From Streptomyces sp. NBC_00670 (lineage in GTDB: Bacteria; Actinomycetota; Actinomycetes; Streptomycetales; Streptomycetaceae): a stretch of 64,000 nucleotides of DNA. Of this stretch, positions 1 through 7,813 are shown in pieces (the first letter of the stretch is position 1; the number at the start of each line of letters is the position of its first letter). The stretch is taken from the NCBI RefSeq assembly GCF_036226765.1, contig NZ_CP109017.1:3792501-3856500 (forward strand). Reading direction: 5' to 3'. The notes below the pieces were generated by a model. It was not told where the DNA came from. It saw only the letters and a program-made list of their open reading frames with translations, and ran no database searches. The position numbers were made by a program, and so were the translations under genes.

Positions 1-718
1 GGTAGCGGGCCTTGTACTCGGCAGGCGAGGAGAGGTAGACGGCGCGGCCGGTGCGCACCACCTCGGTGGCCGGGTAGTCGGTGGCGAGCGGCATGTCGAC
101 GAAGGGGCTCTCGTCGCCCGGGGACTGCCCGTGGTGGCCGACGACGGTGAGATGGTCGCCCTGCACGCCGAACACGGCCTGCCCGTCCGGGGTGAAGCCG
201 GGCATCGACAGGCCCGCCGCGACCCGCAGCACCTCCTGGGTGGAGCGGGCCTCGGCGAGCGCGCGCCCGGCGTCCAGCAGGAACGCCTCGCGCGAGCGGC
301 GCCAGTCACCGGTGACGGAGGTGCGTACGGCGGCGCCCGGGCCGGGCTCGGTGACCTCCTGCATGGTGCCGACCAGGCGGTACTCGCCGGTGGCCGGGTC
401 CAGGGAGGGGCGGGAGCGGCTGCGGACGACGCGCAGGACCCTGCCGTGCTCGTCCATCACTCGCAGCCGCATCTCGGCGATGGTGCCCTCGCTGAGGGCG
501 AGCTGGACGACGGCGTCCACCTCGCTCCAGTCCACCGGGTGGAAGCGCGCCCGCATCCCGGCCTCGCCGAGCGTGGCCGGCTCCGCGGGCAGCCCGACCA
601 GTCGCGCGGCCTCGGCGTCCAGGATGACGAGGCGCTCGGCCTCGTCCCAGCGCCACAGCCCGGTGGCGAGGGAGGCCAGGACCTCCCCCACGGCGGGCAG
701 GGGCTCACCAGTGCGCAT
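1..718 (-). CDS. PAS/GAF sensor protein, C-terminus cut off by window edge
   Basis: The gene reads leftward from an ATG whose first base is 718 and runs off the window, so only the first 239 codons are present. Residues 1 to about 130 look like a PAS fold (WRWDEAERLVILDAEAARL near the start, then FHPVDW and GTMQEVTE, typical of PAS/PAC). Residues from about 145 (REAFLLDAGRALAEARS) begin a GAF domain. In Streptomyces this arrangement usually precedes a PP2C/SpoIIE-type phosphatase domain, but that part lies outside the window, so the catalytic activity is inference. No frame-compatible alternative upstream start with a better ribosome site is visible. It is divergent from aspS and parS lies between them. 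Confidence 0.75.
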   Translation of the reverse strand, partial: MRTGEPLPAVGEVLASLATGLWRWDEAERLVILDAEAARLVGLPAEPATLGEAGMRARFHPVDWSEVDAVVQLALSEGTIAEMRLRVMDEHGRVLRVVRSRSRPSLDPATGEYRLVGTMQEVTEPGPGAAVRTSVTGDWRRSREAFLLDAGRALAEARSTQEVLRVAAGLSMPGFTPDGQAVFGVQGDHLTVVGHHGQSPGDESPFVDMPLATDYPATEVVRTGRAVYLSSPAEYKARY

Positions 719-859
719 TGTCCCACTGTAGGAACGAGTGATCGGACGCTGCCACCGCTGCCGGGCCGGGTGCCACAGCCGCCTCCCGCCGGTGCTGCCG
801 TCCGCGCTCCCGCGCGGGAAGGGGGGAGAGCGGGCTTCGGGTGCCCGGTACGCTGGGGG

Positions 860-875
860 TGTTTCACGTGAAACA
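860..875. promoter_or_regulatory. parS: parS centromere-like site (ParB binding)
   Basis: The 16-base perfect palindrome TGTTTCACGTGAAACA matches the bacterial parS consensus exactly, including the 14-base Streptomyces core GTTTCACGTGAAAC. It sits in the 236-base space between the PAS/GAF gene and aspS, where it disrupts no gene. ParB binds such sites to organise the origin region for segregation during sporulation. Streptomyces parS sites cluster around oriC, so this one suggests the window lies in the origin-proximal core. No second copy was seen in the window. Confidence 0.93.
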
Positions 876-954
876 TGCACCGTGCGCCCACGGCGAAGAC
901 CGCGGGGCAGGGACGCCTCACAGACCCCGATCCGCGAAGGCTGGATGAACGACG

Positions 955-2718
955 ATGCATCGGTACAGGTCCCACACCTGCGGCGAGCTCCGCGCCTCTG
1001 ACGTCGGCTCCGACGTCCGGCTGAGCGGCTGGCTGCACAATCGGCGCGACCTGGGTGGCATCCTCTTCATCGATCTGCGCGATCACTACGGCATCACCCA
1101 GCTGGTGGCCCGCCCCGGCACCCCCGCCTACGAGGCCCTGGACAAGCTGTCCAAGGAGTCCACCGTCCGGGTCGACGGCAAGGTCGTCTCGCGCGGCACC
1201 GAGAACGTCAACCCCGACCTGCCGACCGGCGAGGTCGAGGTCGAGGTCGGCGAGGTCGAGCTGCTCGGCGCCGCCGCCCCGCTGCCGTTCACGATCAACA
1301 CCGAGGACGGGGTCAACGAGGAGCGGCGCCTGGAGTACCGCTTCCTGGACCTGCGCCGCGAGCGCATGCACCGCAACATCCTGCTGCGCACGTCGGTCAT
1401 CTCCGCCATCCGCCACAAGATGGCCGCGATGAACTTCAACGAGATGGCGACGCCGATCCTCACCGCCACCTCCCCCGAGGGCGCTCGCGACTTCGTCGTG
1501 CCCTCCCGCCTCAACCCGGGCAAGTTCTACGCCCTGCCCCAGGCGCCGCAGCAGTTCAAGCAGCTGCTGATGATCTCCGGTTTCGACCGCTACTTCCAGA
1601 TCGCGCCCTGCTTCCGCGACGAGGACGCCCGCGCGGACCGTTCGCCGGGCGAGTTCTACCAGCTCGACGTGGAGATGAGCTTCGTCGAGCAGGAGGACGT
1701 CTTCCAGCCCATCGAGAAGCTGATGACGGACCTCTTCGAGGAGTTCGGCGGCGGCCGGCACGTCACCTCGCCGTTCCCGCGCATCCCCTTCCGTGAGGCG
1801 ATGGCCAAGTACGGCTCGGACAAGCCGGACCTGCGGGCCAAGCTGGAGCTGGTCGACCTCACCGACATCTTCGCGGGCTCGGAGTTCAAGGCGTTCGCCG
1901 GCAAGCACGTGCGCGCGCTGCCGGTGCCGGACGTCGCCGCCCAGCCCCGCAAGTTCTTCGACCAGCTCGGCGAGTACGCGGTCGAGCAGGGCGCGAAGGG
2001 CCTGGCCTGGGTGCGCGTCGGCGAGGACGGCTCGCTGACCGGTCCGATCGCGAAGTTCCTCACCGAGGAGAACGTCGCGGAGATGACCAAGCGGCTCTCG
2101 CTGGCCGCCGGGCACGCGGTGTTCTTCGGCGCGGGCGAGTATGACGAGGTCTCCAAGATCATGGGCGCGGTGCGGGTCGAGGCCGCCAAGCGCGCCGGGC
2201 AGTTCGAGGAGAACGTCTTCCGGTTCTGCTGGATCGTCGACTTCCCGATGTACGAGAAGGACGAGGAGACCGGGAAGATCGACTTCTCGCACAACCCGTT
2301 CTCGATGCCGCAGGGCGGCATGGACGCCCTGGAGAACCAGGACCCGCTGGACATCCTCGCCTGGCAGTACGACATCGTCTGCAACGGCGTCGAGCTGTCC
2401 TCCGGCGCGATCCGGAACCACGAGCCGGACATCATGCTCAAGGCGTTCGAGATCGCCGGCTACGACCACGAGACGGTGGAACGCGAGTTCGCCGGCATGC
2501 TGCGCGCGCTGCGCTTCGGCGCCCCGCCGCACGGTGGCATCGCCCCGGGCGTGGACCGCATCGTCATGCTGCTCGCCGACGAGCCGAACATCCGCGAGAC
2601 CATCGCCTTCCCGCTCAACGGAAACGCCCAGGACCTGATGATGGGCGCGCCGACGGAGCTGGAGGAGAACCGGCTGCGGGAACTGCATCTGACGGTGCGC
2701 AAGCCGCAGCCGAAGTAA
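955..2718 (+). CDS. aspS: Aspartyl-tRNA synthetase
   Basis: This 587-residue class II aminoacyl-tRNA synthetase is the length expected of bacterial AspRS. An N-terminal OB-fold anticodon-binding domain (WLHNRRDLGGILFIDLRD, residues about 22-39) is followed by the catalytic core. Motif 2 is around residue 220 (FRDEDARADRSPGEFYQLD). Motif 3 is around 527-540 (GGIAPGVDRIVMLL), followed by the family signature NIRETIAFP and QDLMMGAP. The GAD-type insertion typical of bacterial AspRS occupies roughly residues 290-420. It charges tRNA-Asp in the cytoplasm. The gene stands alone, with parS upstream and a repeat array plus terminator downstream. I cannot tell from sequence alone whether it also mischarges tRNA-Asn. 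Confidence 0.97.
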   Translation: MHRYRSHTCGELRASDVGSDVRLSGWLHNRRDLGGILFIDLRDHYGITQLVARPGTPAYEALDKLSKESTVRVDGKVVSRGTENVNPDLPTGEVEVEVGEVELLGAAAPLPFTINTEDGVNEERRLEYRFLDLRRERMHRNILLRTSVISAIRHKMAAMNFNEMATPILTATSPEGARDFVVPSRLNPGKFYALPQAPQQFKQLLMISGFDRYFQIAPCFRDEDARADRSPGEFYQLDVEMSFVEQEDVFQPIEKLMTDLFEEFGGGRHVTSPFPRIPFREAMAKYGSDKPDLRAKLELVDLTDIFAGSEFKAFAGKHVRALPVPDVAAQPRKFFDQLGEYAVEQGAKGLAWVRVGEDGSLTGPIAKFLTEENVAEMTKRLSLAAGHAVFFGAGEYDEVSKIMGAVRVEAAKRAGQFEENVFRFCWIVDFPMYEKDEETGKIDFSHNPFSMPQGGMDALENQDPLDILAWQYDIVCNGVELSSGAIRNHEPDIMLKAFEIAGYDHETVEREFAGMLRALRFGAPPHGGIAPGVDRIVMLLADEPNIRETIAFPLNGNAQDLMMGAPTELEENRLRELHLTVRKPQPK

Positions 2719-2742
2719 TTCGGCGGCGCGACGCGGTAACGC

Positions 2743-2811
2743 GGAATTCCGCTTTTCCGGCGTACGGACTTCCGCTTCTCCGGCGTACGCAATTCCGCTT
2801 CTCCGGCGCGC
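2743..2811 (+). repeat. Three tandem 23-base repeats downstream of aspS
   Basis: Units start at 2743, 2766 and 2789, each of form GGAATTCCGCTTYTCCGGCG plus three bases. They differ from each other by a few substitutions. They lie in the aspS 3' untranslated region ahead of the terminator at 2840. Each unit is pyrimidine-rich in the middle and ends in a short GC-rich stretch. I see no coding reason for the repeat. Confidence 0.85.
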
Positions 2812-2839
2812 GGGAAATCGCGCGCCGGTGCACGCGGCG

Positions 2840-2867
2840 AAGGGGCGGTCCGGCCGGACCGCCCCTT
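2840..2867. terminator. Bidirectional terminator between aspS and the secreted-protein gene
   Basis: A perfect 28-base palindrome (14-base arms beginning AAGGGGCGGTCCGG, centre 2853/2854) followed by TCTT lies between two converging genes. It can form a very stable hairpin in either transcript, the usual Streptomyces form of an intrinsic terminator. Confidence 0.85.
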
Positions 2868-2899
2868 CTTCCTGCCCGTTCCGTTTGCCTGCCGCGGCG

Positions 2900-3256
2900 T
2901 CAGAAGCCGCAGTACACCCCGCTGCCGTAGTCGCTCAGCAGGTCGTCGCGGACCCAGCCGTACACACCCGTGCTGTCGTTGCGCAGGTACGTCCAGGTGT
3001 AGTCGCCCGCGATGGTGAAGCAGTGGTAGTCCAGCCGCTGCGTGTTGTAGGCGATCCCGTTGATCGCACAACCGGTGCTGGAGCCGCTGCGCTCGTTGGC
3101 CCCGTCGGCCGTCTTGTTCCAGGAACTGCCGTCCTTGTCGGAGACGGTCTTGCCGCAGGACGCGGCGGCCGACGCCGGCGTGGTGGCCAGAGCGATCGGC
3201 AGGCTCGCGGCCACGGCCACGAGGGTCGGCAGAACGACTGCGAATCGACGCTTCAT
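2900..3256 (-). CDS. Small secreted cysteine-containing SH3-like protein
   Basis: The 118-residue product starts MKRRF and has a classic Sec signal peptide with a hydrophobic run at residues 6-25. Signal peptidase probably cuts after ASA at residue 30. The mature part of about 88 residues has four cysteines (C34, C63, C79, C116), enough for two disulfides. Aromatic and glycine motifs (YTWTYLRNDSTGVYGWVRDDLL) resemble bacterial SH3-type repeats found in secreted cell-wall or inhibitor proteins. The start is supported by GGGGGA seven bases upstream. It is divergent from the response-regulator gene. Its exact role is unknown; wall binding is inference from fold resemblance. Confidence 0.8.
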   Translation of the reverse strand: MKRRFAVVLPTLVAVAASLPIALATTPASAAASCGKTVSDKDGSSWNKTADGANERSGSSTGCAINGIAYNTQRLDYHCFTIAGDYTWTYLRNDSTGVYGWVRDDLLSDYGSGVYCGF

Positions 3257-3257
3257 T

Positions 3258-3320
3258 GTTCCCCCATCGTCGTTTTTCTTCTGTCGTTTCCTCTGTTGTT
3301 TCTTCTGTCCTTGTTGCTGC
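3258..3320 (-). promoter_or_regulatory. Purine-rich leader upstream of the secreted-protein gene
   Basis: Read on the minus strand, this stretch is almost entirely purine plus interspersed C, with recurring ACAGAAGAAA and ACAGAGGAAA blocks, directly before the ribosome site. It is strikingly A-rich for this genome and would give an unstructured 5' leader. It is part of the divergent promoter region shared with the regulator gene that starts at 3495. Confidence 0.4.
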
Positions 3321-3494
3321 CGTTACGATTCGACACCGCACGTGCTGAAGAAATGATTCCGGCGCGGGATGTCTGTTTCTTGCCGTTGCGTGTCCGGAAA
3401 CATGGGCCTCCCTGCCCACCTGGATTCACGGATTCCGGAATTCCCCTTCTGGTACGTTGTGGAATCCCGAGGAATGGCCGTCGAAGGAGTCGCG

Positions 3495-4229
3495 TTGCCC
3501 GCTCGCATACTCGTCGCCGAGGACGACGTGAAACAGGCGCAACTGATCCGCATCTACCTGGAGCGGGAGGGCCACGACGTCCAGGTCGTGGCCGACGGAC
3601 GCTCCGCGATCGACCGCGCCCGCGCCTCCCGGCCCGACCTGCTCGTCCTCGACGTGATGATGCCGCACGTCGACGGGCTCGACGTCTGCCGCGTCCTGCG
3701 CGCGGAGTCCCGGGTGCCGATCCTGCTGCTGACCGCGCGCAGCACCGAGGAGGACCTGCTGCTCGGCCTCGACCTGGGCGCCGACGACTATCTGACCAAG
3801 CCGTACAGCCCCCGCGAACTCACCGCCCGGGTGCGGGCGCTGCTGCGCCGGGCGCGGCCCGCGGAGGGGGAGCGGCCACCGGTCCTCACCGTCGGCGACC
3901 TGGTGATCGACACCGCCCGCTTCGAGGTGACGGCGGCGGGCGCGCCCGTGCCGCTCACCGGCAAGGAGTTCGCGATCCTGGCCCTCCTCGCGGCCGAGCC
4001 GGGCCGCGTCTTCACCCGCGCCCAGATCATCGACCGCGTCTTCGGCTTCGACCAGCAGGTACTGGAGCGCACGGTCGACGCCCATGTGATGAACCTGCGC
4101 CGCAAGCTGGACGGGGGCGGCGGGCGCGGGGGCACCCGGCACGTCGAGACGGTGTACGGGCGCGGCTACCGGCTGACCCCGCGACCGGCGGCAGGGCCCG
4201 GGCCCCGTACCGCCGGGGAGGCACCGTGA
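3495..4229 (+). CDS. OmpR/PhoB-family response regulator
   Basis: The start chosen is a TTG at 3495 because GAAGGAG sits five bases upstream and the receiver domain begins immediately (PARILVAEDD). Longer in-frame starts at 3369 and 3474 add residues with no receiver homology. The product is 244 residues. The receiver (1-118) has acidic residues D10 and D11, phospho-acceptor D53 (LLVLDVMMP) and conserved K102 (TKP). The winged-helix DNA-binding domain ends in TVDAHVMNLRRKLD and VYGRGYRL. Its stop overlaps the GTG start of the kinase gene by three bases, so the two are translationally coupled. The likely targets include the converging export operon, by position only. Confidence 0.93.
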   Translation: MPARILVAEDDVKQAQLIRIYLEREGHDVQVVADGRSAIDRARASRPDLLVLDVMMPHVDGLDVCRVLRAESRVPILLLTARSTEEDLLLGLDLGADDYLTKPYSPRELTARVRALLRRARPAEGERPPVLTVGDLVIDTARFEVTAAGAPVPLTGKEFAILALLAAEPGRVFTRAQIIDRVFGFDQQVLERTVDAHVMNLRRKLDGGGGRGGTRHVETVYGRGYRLTPRPAAGPGPRTAGEAP

Positions 4230-5851
4230 GCTTCCGGCTGCGCGTCCTCGCGCTGCTGGCGCTGATCGCGCTCACCGCCACCGGGGCGACCGCCTGGCTG
4301 ACGCTGCGCCAGGCCACCAGCCAGGTCAAGGAGTCGGTCGCGGCCGGCCGGCAGGACGTCAGCCGGATCACCGAGGCGCTCCGGAGCTACGGTTTCGCGC
4401 ACGGGACCTGGGACGGCGTCTCCCCCACCGTGCGCACGCTGGCCAAGGACACCGGGCAGCGCATCCGTGTCGTCACCGACAACGACGTCCTCCTCGCCGA
4501 CTCCGACGCCCTCACCGGCCGCACCCCGCGCGAGCCCGGCGGGCAGCCCCCGGTCGTCGTCGACCCCCGGCCCCAGCTGCGGATACCCGCCGGACCGGTG
4601 CGGCGCGCCTCGGTCAAACGGACGGTGACCGCGCTCGCCGAGTACCGCTCCGCCGTCACCTACGCCGCCTGCCTCACCCGGGCCGGCGCCACCGTCACCG
4701 CCCGCCCCGACGCCCTCGGCATCCCCAGGGTCACCGCCGACCGGCCCCCGGCCAGCTGCGCCGCCCCGGACCCCGGCGCCGACCCGCACGCCGGTCAGGA
4801 CCACGAGGCCCTGACCCCCTGCGCCGACGAGTCCACGGACAAACGGTTCACCGCCTGTCTGCGCCGCGTCTTCACCGAGCGGACGGCCACGCTCGCCCCG
4901 CCCCGCCTCCAGGTCGCCCTCGGCTTCCGCGGCGAGGCGCCCGCCGGGCTCGCCGCCGCGCCCACCGTGGCCGTCGCCGCGGGCGTCGCCCTCGTCGCGG
5001 TCCTCGGCGCGCTGCTGCTCAGCCGGGCCGTACTGCGTCCGGTGCGCGCCCTGACCTCGGCCGCCCGGGGGCTGGGCGAGGGCGAGTTGGCCCGCCGGGT
5101 GCCGGTCTCCGGGCGGGACGAGATCGCCGAGCTCGGCCGGGCCTTCAACCGCATGGCCGAGTCCCTGCAGTCCGCCGAGGAACGCCAGCGCCGGCTCACC
5201 GGCGACATCGCCCACGAACTGCGCACCCCGCTGGCCAATCTGCGCGGCTATCTGGAGGCGCTGCGCGACGGCGTCGTCGACGCCTCGCCCGAACTGCTCG
5301 ACTCCCTGCACGAGGAGGCGCTGCTCCAGCAGCGCATCGTCGACGACCTCCAGGACCTGGCGCTGGCCGAGGCGGGCGCGCTCACCTACCACCGCGCCGA
5401 CGTCGGCCTCGGCGACCTGCTGGAGGCCGCCCGCACCGCGCACGCCGCGCAGGCCGAGGCCGCGGGGGTGACGCTGCGGACACGGGTGCCGTATCCGGTG
5501 CACGTCCACGCCGACGCCGACCGGCTGCGGCAGGTCGTCGGCAACCTCGTCGGCAACGCCCTGCGGGCGACCCCGGCCGGGGGCACGGTGACGCTCTTTG
5601 CCGAGCGGCGGGACGGGGCGGCGGTGCTGCGGGTGACGGACACGGGCAAGGGGATCCCGGCGGAGCAGCTCCCCCACCTGTTCGACCGGTTCTGGCGCGC
5701 GGACGCGGCGCGGGGGCGGGCGACGGGGGGCAGCGGGCTGGGGCTGTCCATCGCCCGGCAGATCGTGCGGGACCACGGGGGGAGGGTGGAGGTGGAGAGC
5801 GAGGTGGGCGCCGGCACGACGTTCACGGTGACGCTGGCTGCACTTACCTAG
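4226..5851 (+). CDS. Membrane sensor histidine kinase, partner of the preceding regulator
   Basis: The 541-residue product starts at a GTG overlapping the regulator stop. A first membrane helix (about residues 5-25) is followed by a long extracytoplasmic sensor region of about 200 residues with several cysteines. A second membrane helix (about 244-265), a HAMP linker and a HisKA domain with H330 in GDIAHELRTPLANLRGY follow. The ATPase domain shows the N box (VVGNLVGNALRATP), G1 (DTGKGIP), F box (LFDRFWRAD) and G2 (GGSGLGLSIARQI). All residues needed for autophosphorylation are present. The overall design is BaeS-like. The ligand is unknown; the cysteine-rich sensor and the neighbouring export genes suggest envelope or toxic-compound sensing. 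Confidence 0.93.
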   Translation: MSFRLRVLALLALIALTATGATAWLTLRQATSQVKESVAAGRQDVSRITEALRSYGFAHGTWDGVSPTVRTLAKDTGQRIRVVTDNDVLLADSDALTGRTPREPGGQPPVVVDPRPQLRIPAGPVRRASVKRTVTALAEYRSAVTYAACLTRAGATVTARPDALGIPRVTADRPPASCAAPDPGADPHAGQDHEALTPCADESTDKRFTACLRRVFTERTATLAPPRLQVALGFRGEAPAGLAAAPTVAVAAGVALVAVLGALLLSRAVLRPVRALTSAARGLGEGELARRVPVSGRDEIAELGRAFNRMAESLQSAEERQRRLTGDIAHELRTPLANLRGYLEALRDGVVDASPELLDSLHEEALLQQRIVDDLQDLALAEAGALTYHRADVGLGDLLEAARTAHAAQAEAAGVTLRTRVPYPVHVHADADRLRQVVGNLVGNALRATPAGGTVTLFAERRDGAAVLRVTDTGKGIPAEQLPHLFDRFWRADAARGRATGGSGLGLSIARQIVRDHGGRVEVESEVGAGTTFTVTLAALT

Positions 5852-5876
5852 GGGCGCCCCCACCCCACGAGGCGCC

Positions 5877-7085
5877 CTACGGCCCCGCCAACGCCTGCGT
5901 AGGGGCCAGGCGCCCCGCCCGTACCGCCGGGTACAGCCCCGCCACCGCACCGATCAGCAGCGTCACCCCGAGCCCCGCCCCCGTCGCCCACACCGGCACC
6001 TCCGTCGGCCACCCCCGCACCGACGCGAACACCCCCGTGATCGCCGTGCCGAGGACCGTTCCGCCCAGTCCGCCCAGCGCGGACAGCAGCAGTGACTCCG
6101 ACACGAACTGCCCCCGGATCTGCCCGCTGGTCGCCCCCAGGGCGCGCCGCAGGCCGATCTCGGGCCGGCGCTCCAGCACCGAGATGACCATGGTGTTGCC
6201 GACCCCGACCCCGCCCACCAGCAGTGCCACCGAGCCCAGGCCGAGCAGCAGCCCGGTCAGCGTCGACTCCGCGGCCTCGCGGGCGGCGAGCGCGTCCGAG
6301 GGCCGGGAGACCAGCACCCCGCTCGGCTTCTCCGGGTTGGCGGTGGCCGCCAGGACGTCGCGCACGGCGCCGACCCGGTCGTCGCGGGTCCGTACGTACA
6401 CGGTCGACGGATGCCCGTCGAAGCCCAGGTAGGTGCGCGCGGCCTGCCGTCCGACCAGGGCCGAGCCGTCGATCTCCGGTGCGAGCGGCACCGGGTCGAG
6501 CACGCCGACCAGGGCGAACCACTGGCCGCCGAGCCACAGCCGGGTGCCGGGCGTGTAGACGTCGAGCCGGCGGGCCGCCTGCGCGCCGAGCACCACCGCC
6601 GGGTACTCCTCGGTCGCCTCCGTCAGCCACCGCCCGGTCCGCAGCTCGCCGCCGACCGCGGGCAGCAGCCCGGACCAGGCCGCGGCCACCTGGACGCTGC
6701 TGGTGCGGCCGACGGGGATGTGCCGGTTGCGGTAGACCGCCGCGTCCTTCAGGACGCCGGTCGCCGCGACCCGCTGGACCGGTCCGATGCGCCGGATCAT
6801 CGGCACGGACTCGGCCGGCAGCCGGGTCGTCGTCCCGTCCGGCGCCTGACCGGGGGCGACGCGCAGCATGTTGGTGCCGAGCGCGTCGAGCCGGCGGTCG
6901 ACCTCGGCCCGGCTGGAGGAGGAGATGCCGACGACGGCGACCATCGCGGCGACGCCGATGGCGATGCCGAGCGCGGAGAGGAAGACGCGCAGCGGCCGGG
7001 TGCGCAGGCCGGTGCCGCCGAGCCGGACGAAGTCGGCGGGGCGCAGCCGGGCGGGGCGCAGCGGGCCCCTCTCCGGCGCCGTCAT
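5877..7085 (-). CDS. MacB/FtsX-type ABC transporter permease
   Basis: The 402-residue product has one N-terminal membrane helix (TRPLRVFLSALGIAIGVAAMVAVVGI), a large extracytoplasmic MacB-like core domain (about residues 60-275) and three C-terminal helices with the FtsX motif VGVGNTMVISVLERRPEIGLRRALGAT. This is the MacB topology, except that the ATPase is encoded separately. Its start codon overlaps the stop of the ATPase gene by four bases. It ends 25 bases from the converging kinase gene. Such permeases drive mechanical export of substrates or lipids rather than classical substrate transport through the membrane. Confidence 0.9.
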   Translation of the reverse strand: MTAPERGPLRPARLRPADFVRLGGTGLRTRPLRVFLSALGIAIGVAAMVAVVGISSSSRAEVDRRLDALGTNMLRVAPGQAPDGTTTRLPAESVPMIRRIGPVQRVAATGVLKDAAVYRNRHIPVGRTSSVQVAAAWSGLLPAVGGELRTGRWLTEATEEYPAVVLGAQAARRLDVYTPGTRLWLGGQWFALVGVLDPVPLAPEIDGSALVGRQAARTYLGFDGHPSTVYVRTRDDRVGAVRDVLAATANPEKPSGVLVSRPSDALAAREAAESTLTGLLLGLGSVALLVGGVGVGNTMVISVLERRPEIGLRRALGATSGQIRGQFVSESLLLSALGGLGGTVLGTAITGVFASVRGWPTEVPVWATGAGLGVTLLIGAVAGLYPAVRAGRLAPTQALAGP

Positions 7086-7813
7086 CGCCCGGCCTCCGTT
7101 CCCACGGGCGCCGGGTGCGCGCTGTCGGCGACGATCCGGCCGTCCCGCAGCTCCACCCGGCGGTCGAACTCCCGCGCCATCTCCCGGTCGTGGGTGATGA
7201 CGACGACCGTCGTGCCCGCCGTGTGCAATTCGCGCAGCAGCGCGAGGACGGCGGCGCCGGACGCGGAGTCGAGGTTGCCGGTGGGCTCGTCGGCGAGCAG
7301 CAGCGCCGGTTCGCCGATCACGGCGCGGGCGACCGCCGCGCGCTGCCGCTCACCCCCGGAGAGCTGGTGCGGGAGATGGCCGAGCCGGTGGTCGAGCCCG
7401 ACCCGGGCCAGCGCCCGCGCGGCCCGTCGCCGCCGCTCGCGCGCCGGGACGCCGGCGTACAGCAGCCCGTCAGCGACGGTGTCGAGCACGGGCACGCCCA
7501 CGGCCAGGTGGAACTGCTGGAAGACGAACCCGATGCGCTGCGCCCGCAGCGCGGACAGCTCGCGGTCGGACAGCCCGGCGACCTCGTACCCGTCGATCGC
7601 GATACGGCCGGCGGAGGGCCGGTCCAGGGTGCCCATCAGATGCAGCATCGTGGACTTGCCCGAGCCGGACGGGCCGACGAGGCACACGAGTTCGCCGTAC
7701 CGGATGCTCAGATCGACGCCGGCGACGGCGGTGACGCCGCCCGGGTAGCTCTTGGCCACGCCCTCGAACGCGACGACGGTCTCCGGGGGTTCCTGGTACC
7801 CCTGGGCCGTCAC
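7082..7813 (-). CDS. MacB/LolD-type ABC transporter ATPase
   Basis: The 243-residue ATPase carries Walker A GPSGSGKST (47-55), the Q-loop Q99, the signature LSGGERQR (151-158), Walker B LLLADE (171-176) with the family extension PTGNLD, and a switch histidine in ITHD. The PTGNLDS sequence is characteristic of the LolD/MacB/FtsE subgroup. Four-base overlaps at both ends (with the adaptor gene upstream and the permease gene downstream) show a tightly coupled operon. Confidence 0.94.
   Translation of the reverse strand: MTAQGYQEPPETVVAFEGVAKSYPGGVTAVAGVDLSIRYGELVCLVGPSGSGKSTMLHLMGTLDRPSAGRIAIDGYEVAGLSDRELSALRAQRIGFVFQQFHLAVGVPVLDTVADGLLYAGVPARERRRRAARALARVGLDHRLGHLPHQLSGGERQRAAVARAVIGEPALLLADEPTGNLDSASGAAVLALLRELHTAGTTVVVITHDREMAREFDRRVELRDGRIVADSAHPAPVGTEAGR

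Noticed and set aside
457..2688. 743-codon minus-strand frame over aspS
   Set aside because: It is antisense to aspS; the encoded sequence is Arg/Val/Leu low complexity typical of shadows.
2828..4225. N-terminal extension of the histidine kinase reading frame
   Set aside because: It runs through the secreted-protein gene region and the response regulator in another frame. The kinase clearly begins at the GTG overlapping the regulator stop.
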